Shown here: positions 62,166 through 64,000 of the stretch, in pieces
Position numbering within the stretch: the stretch's first letter is position 1
Layout of the letters: each line of letters begins with the position of its first letter
DNA from: Natrarchaeobius chitinivorans
GTDB taxonomy: Archaea > Halobacteriota > Halobacteria > Halobacteriales > Natrialbaceae
Length of the DNA: 64,000 bases
Assembly: GCF_003841505.1 (NCBI RefSeq)
Contig: NZ_REGA01000002.1
Coordinates: 1-64,000, forward strand
Direction of reading: 5' to 3'
The notes under the pieces: model-generated
What the model saw: the letters and a program-made list of their open reading frames with translations, nothing else
What the model was told of the DNA's origin: nothing
The model's database searches: none
Position numbers and translations under genes: made by a program

Positions 62166-64000
62166 CTGTACGTCTCCGCGCTCGCGACCGCGACCTCGGT
62201 CCCGTTCGACGTCGCGTAGATCGTTCCCTCGTCGTGCTCGAAGGTAATGCCCCCAGTCTCGACCGACTCGTTCGCTGCCGGTATCGCCGCCGTCGAGACG
62301 GCCCCCGTCTCGAGCGACTCGACCGCGAGCAGAAACTCGCCGTCGTCCGGTTCGATCGTCACGGTACTCCCGTCTATCAACGCGTCCACGCGACCGGGAT
62401 CGGATTCGTACACGTGTCGGGGCGACTCACCCTCCTGCCACAGCCAGACCTGATAGACGGTGTCGTTTCCGACGGGTTCCCACCCGGCGCGCTCGACGTA
62501 GACGGTTTCGCGCCACCCCACTCCACCGACGGTAATTCGTTCGGATCCGGAGAACGCGAGGTGTTGGCTCGTCACCGCCTCGAGCCAGAGGTGACGTTCC
62601 TGGCTCGAGACGACGACGCCGCTGGCCGTGAGCCCGGCATCGTCTTCGATCGCATCGATGCCGATCCCGGAGACGAGTTCGTTCTCGGCTTCCTCGACGT
62701 ACTCGACGGTGTACTCTTCGACCTCGACCGTCGGCCGCTCGGAGTGGGCGTCGCCCTCGAGGACGAGCAGGTTGGCGGGGATCGCCACTCCGGTGAGCGT
62801 CGCGAGGACGAGGGCGACGACGAGGACCGCACCCTTCCGTCCGTCCGCACGCTTCCGACGCAGACGACCGCCCGATTCGACGCCGGTTCCGATCTCGCGA
62901 ACGCGCTCGAGGCGATCGATCGAAGGGTGCGAGTCCCTCCCGCCGCCGGAACCCGACAGCCGCTCGAGGAGCGTCTCGCTCGTCGACGGCCGGTCGGATC
63001 GCCGAATGCGACCGAGGGCGCGATCGACTCGCCCCGGAACTGGTATCGTATCGGGACCGGCGACTGCGAACGTGATCACGAGCGCGAGCGTCGCGACGAC
63101 GACGACGCCCGGTCCTCGAAAGAGCAGGAAGGAGTTCCCCTCGCCGAACCAGTAGATCTGCCAGAGTCCTTTCGAGAACGCATAGAGGAGGACGGCGATC
63201 CAGATTCGAAATGCGCTCGGACGGACCCCACGGCGCTCGAGCAGGACCAGCCCGAGGACGAGGCCGACGAAAAAGCCGAGCGCGTGGCTCTGGATGGCGA
63301 CTTCGGCCCACGACGGTGCCGACGGCGGACGCGGCTGAGCGACGTAGACGAAAATCGGCCTGCGAACCGAGTTGTAGATCGTCACCAGCGCGCCCTGTAT
63401 CCCGATCGTCGCGATCAGGGTCGCGATCGGATAGCGGACGATCGCGAAGCCGGCGAACGCGAAGACGACGCCGGAAAAGCCGATCACGGGGCCGAGTGCG
63501 AACAGGCTCGTGAAGATGCCGACGGCGAAGACGACCAGCGGGAAGACCACGAGCGCACGGATCCAGGGAGTCTCGAGCCACGAACGTCCGTCTCCGTCGT
63601 TGGCCGGCCGAACGCGTTCATCGTCGTTCGATTGGTCGTCCCGATCGCCGTTCGGATAGTGGCCCCAGGCGTACTCGGCGATGGGTGCGACGACGATCGC
63701 AGCGATCACGTTACCGACGAGGTGGCCCAGGCTCGCGTGTGAGACCGTCGAGGTAACCATCCCCAGGGGATAGAAGTACGACCACGCCCGAAACGGGATC
63801 GTCACGGGGTCGGACAGGTCCGAGATTCCGTCCTGGACGAACAGATAGACGGCAACGACGACGGTGAGGACGACGACCGTCCCCCACGGCACCCCGTAGA
63901 CGAACCGTTTTCGGGGGATACCACGGAGCCGTCGACCCGTGGGGTCGATACGGGTCACGACCGCAACGGAACCGACGAGTACCCCGACGACAGCAATAGC
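62162..64000 (-). CDS. Rhomboid-family intramembrane serine protease with long C-terminal part (5' end beyond window)
   Basis: The frame from the stop at 62162 is open to the window edge at 64000. It reads AIAVVGVLVGSVAVVTRIDP before the GTG at 63958, so the true start may lie outside. About six to seven membrane segments precede the catalytic serine in GFSGVVFAFAGFAIVR near residue 160 from the GTG, and the histidine is in QSHALGFFVGLVLGLVLLER. The last ~200 residues contain one more hydrophobic segment (VLVVALVLATLTGVAIPANL) and an extracellular beta-rich domain ending AVASAETYS. It should cleave membrane substrates. The extra domain is longer than in simple rhomboids. Its stop codon lies inside repeat copy E. 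Confidence 0.85.
   Translation of the reverse strand, partial: AIAVVGVLVGSVAVVTRIDPTGRRLRGIPRKRFVYGVPWGTVVVLTVVVAVYLFVQDGISDLSDPVTIPFRAWSYFYPLGMVTSTVSHASLGHLVGNVIAAIVVAPIAEYAWGHYPNGDRDDQSNDDERVRPANDGDGRSWLETPWIRALVVFPLVVFAVGIFTSLFALGPVIGFSGVVFAFAGFAIVRYPIATLIATIGIQGALVTIYNSVRRPIFVYVAQPRPPSAPSWAEVAIQSHALGFFVGLVLGLVLLERRGVRPSAFRIWIAVLLYAFSKGLWQIYWFGEGNSFLLFRGPGVVVVATLALVITFAVAGPDTIPVPGRVDRALGRIRRSDRPSTSETLLERLSGSGGGRDSHPSIDRLERVREIGTGVESGGRLRRKRADGRKGAVLVVALVLATLTGVAIPANLLVLEGDAHSERPTVEVEEYTVEYVEEAENELVSGIGIDAIEDDAGLTASGVVVSSQERHLWLEAVTSQHLAFSGSERITVGGVGWRETVYVERAGWEPVGNDTVYQVWLWQEGESPRHVYESDPGRVDALIDGSTVTIEPDDGEFLLAVESLETGAVSTAAIPAANESVETGGITFEHDEGTIYATSNGTEVAVASAETYS

Overview
The window is about 64 kb of high-GC DNA from a halophilic archaeon (class Halobacteria). 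The evidence is the first ~380 bases of an archaeal 16S rRNA gene with tandem haloarchaeal-type promoters, very acidic proteins, Tat-lipobox and PGF-CTERM-like surface proteins, and haloarchaeal markers (dodecin, CetZ tubulin, salactin-like actin, HalOD1-like domain, GatE, Gar1, SRP19, Dph2, DUF5805). Genus cannot be fixed from the sequence; a Natrinema/Haloterrigena-like member of Natrialbales is a guess.

Layout. 1-1.1 kb: 16S rRNA (minus strand, leaving the window) and its leader with four TATA-type boxes. 1.1-8 kb: housekeeping genes (hisD, A-type Fe-S carrier, dodecin, class V aminotransferase, two Usp proteins, MscS channel). 8.2-15.6 kb: a carbohydrate uptake locus made of a TrmB-type regulator broken by a frameshift, a Tat lipoprotein binding protein, two permeases, a UgpC/MalK-type ATPase and a Gfo/Idh dehydrogenase. 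15.7-21.6 kb: HalOD1-like, PAP2 and orphan peptide-binding proteins, then a CetZ gene. 21.5-26.3 kb: mptE and folP of pterin/folate synthesis, an Orc1/Cdc6 gene, and upstream of it 1.2 kb of non-coding DNA with inverted ORB-like repeats that I read as a replication origin. 26.3-45.6 kb: TrmJ-like methylase, a zinc-finger protein next to a HEAT-repeat protein, gatE, a divergent BtuF / BtuC-BtuD corrinoid (or siderophore/heme) transporter, srp19-gar1, presenilin-like protease, cysS, BolA, two PH-domain membrane proteins, fumC and a small zinc-finger gene. 45.6-48.6 kb: accessory stretch with a MITE-like element, gene-poor DNA and a DUF5805 + tyrosine recombinase pair. 48.8-64 kb: HisG-like protein, an acidic coiled-coil protein with a palindrome on its TATA box, MBL hydrolase, two-winged-helix regulator, dph2, a second MITE-like element just upstream of a membrane protein + salactin pair, METTL5-like methylase, a MacB/LolCDE-type ABC exporter operon, and a rhomboid protease that runs off the right edge.

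Non-coding highlights. Five copies of an ~85-bp imperfect palindromic repeat are scattered across the window. Three of them begin exactly at the TGA stop codon of a gene. Two MITE-like elements share sequence and terminal inverted repeats. The Orc1/Cdc6 upstream region carries at least two 34-bp inverted repeats matching at 30 of 34 positions, plus shorter relatives. The TrmB gene is split by a frameshift in an alternating GC run. Several in-tandem repeats (23-32 bp units) sit in intergenic regions.
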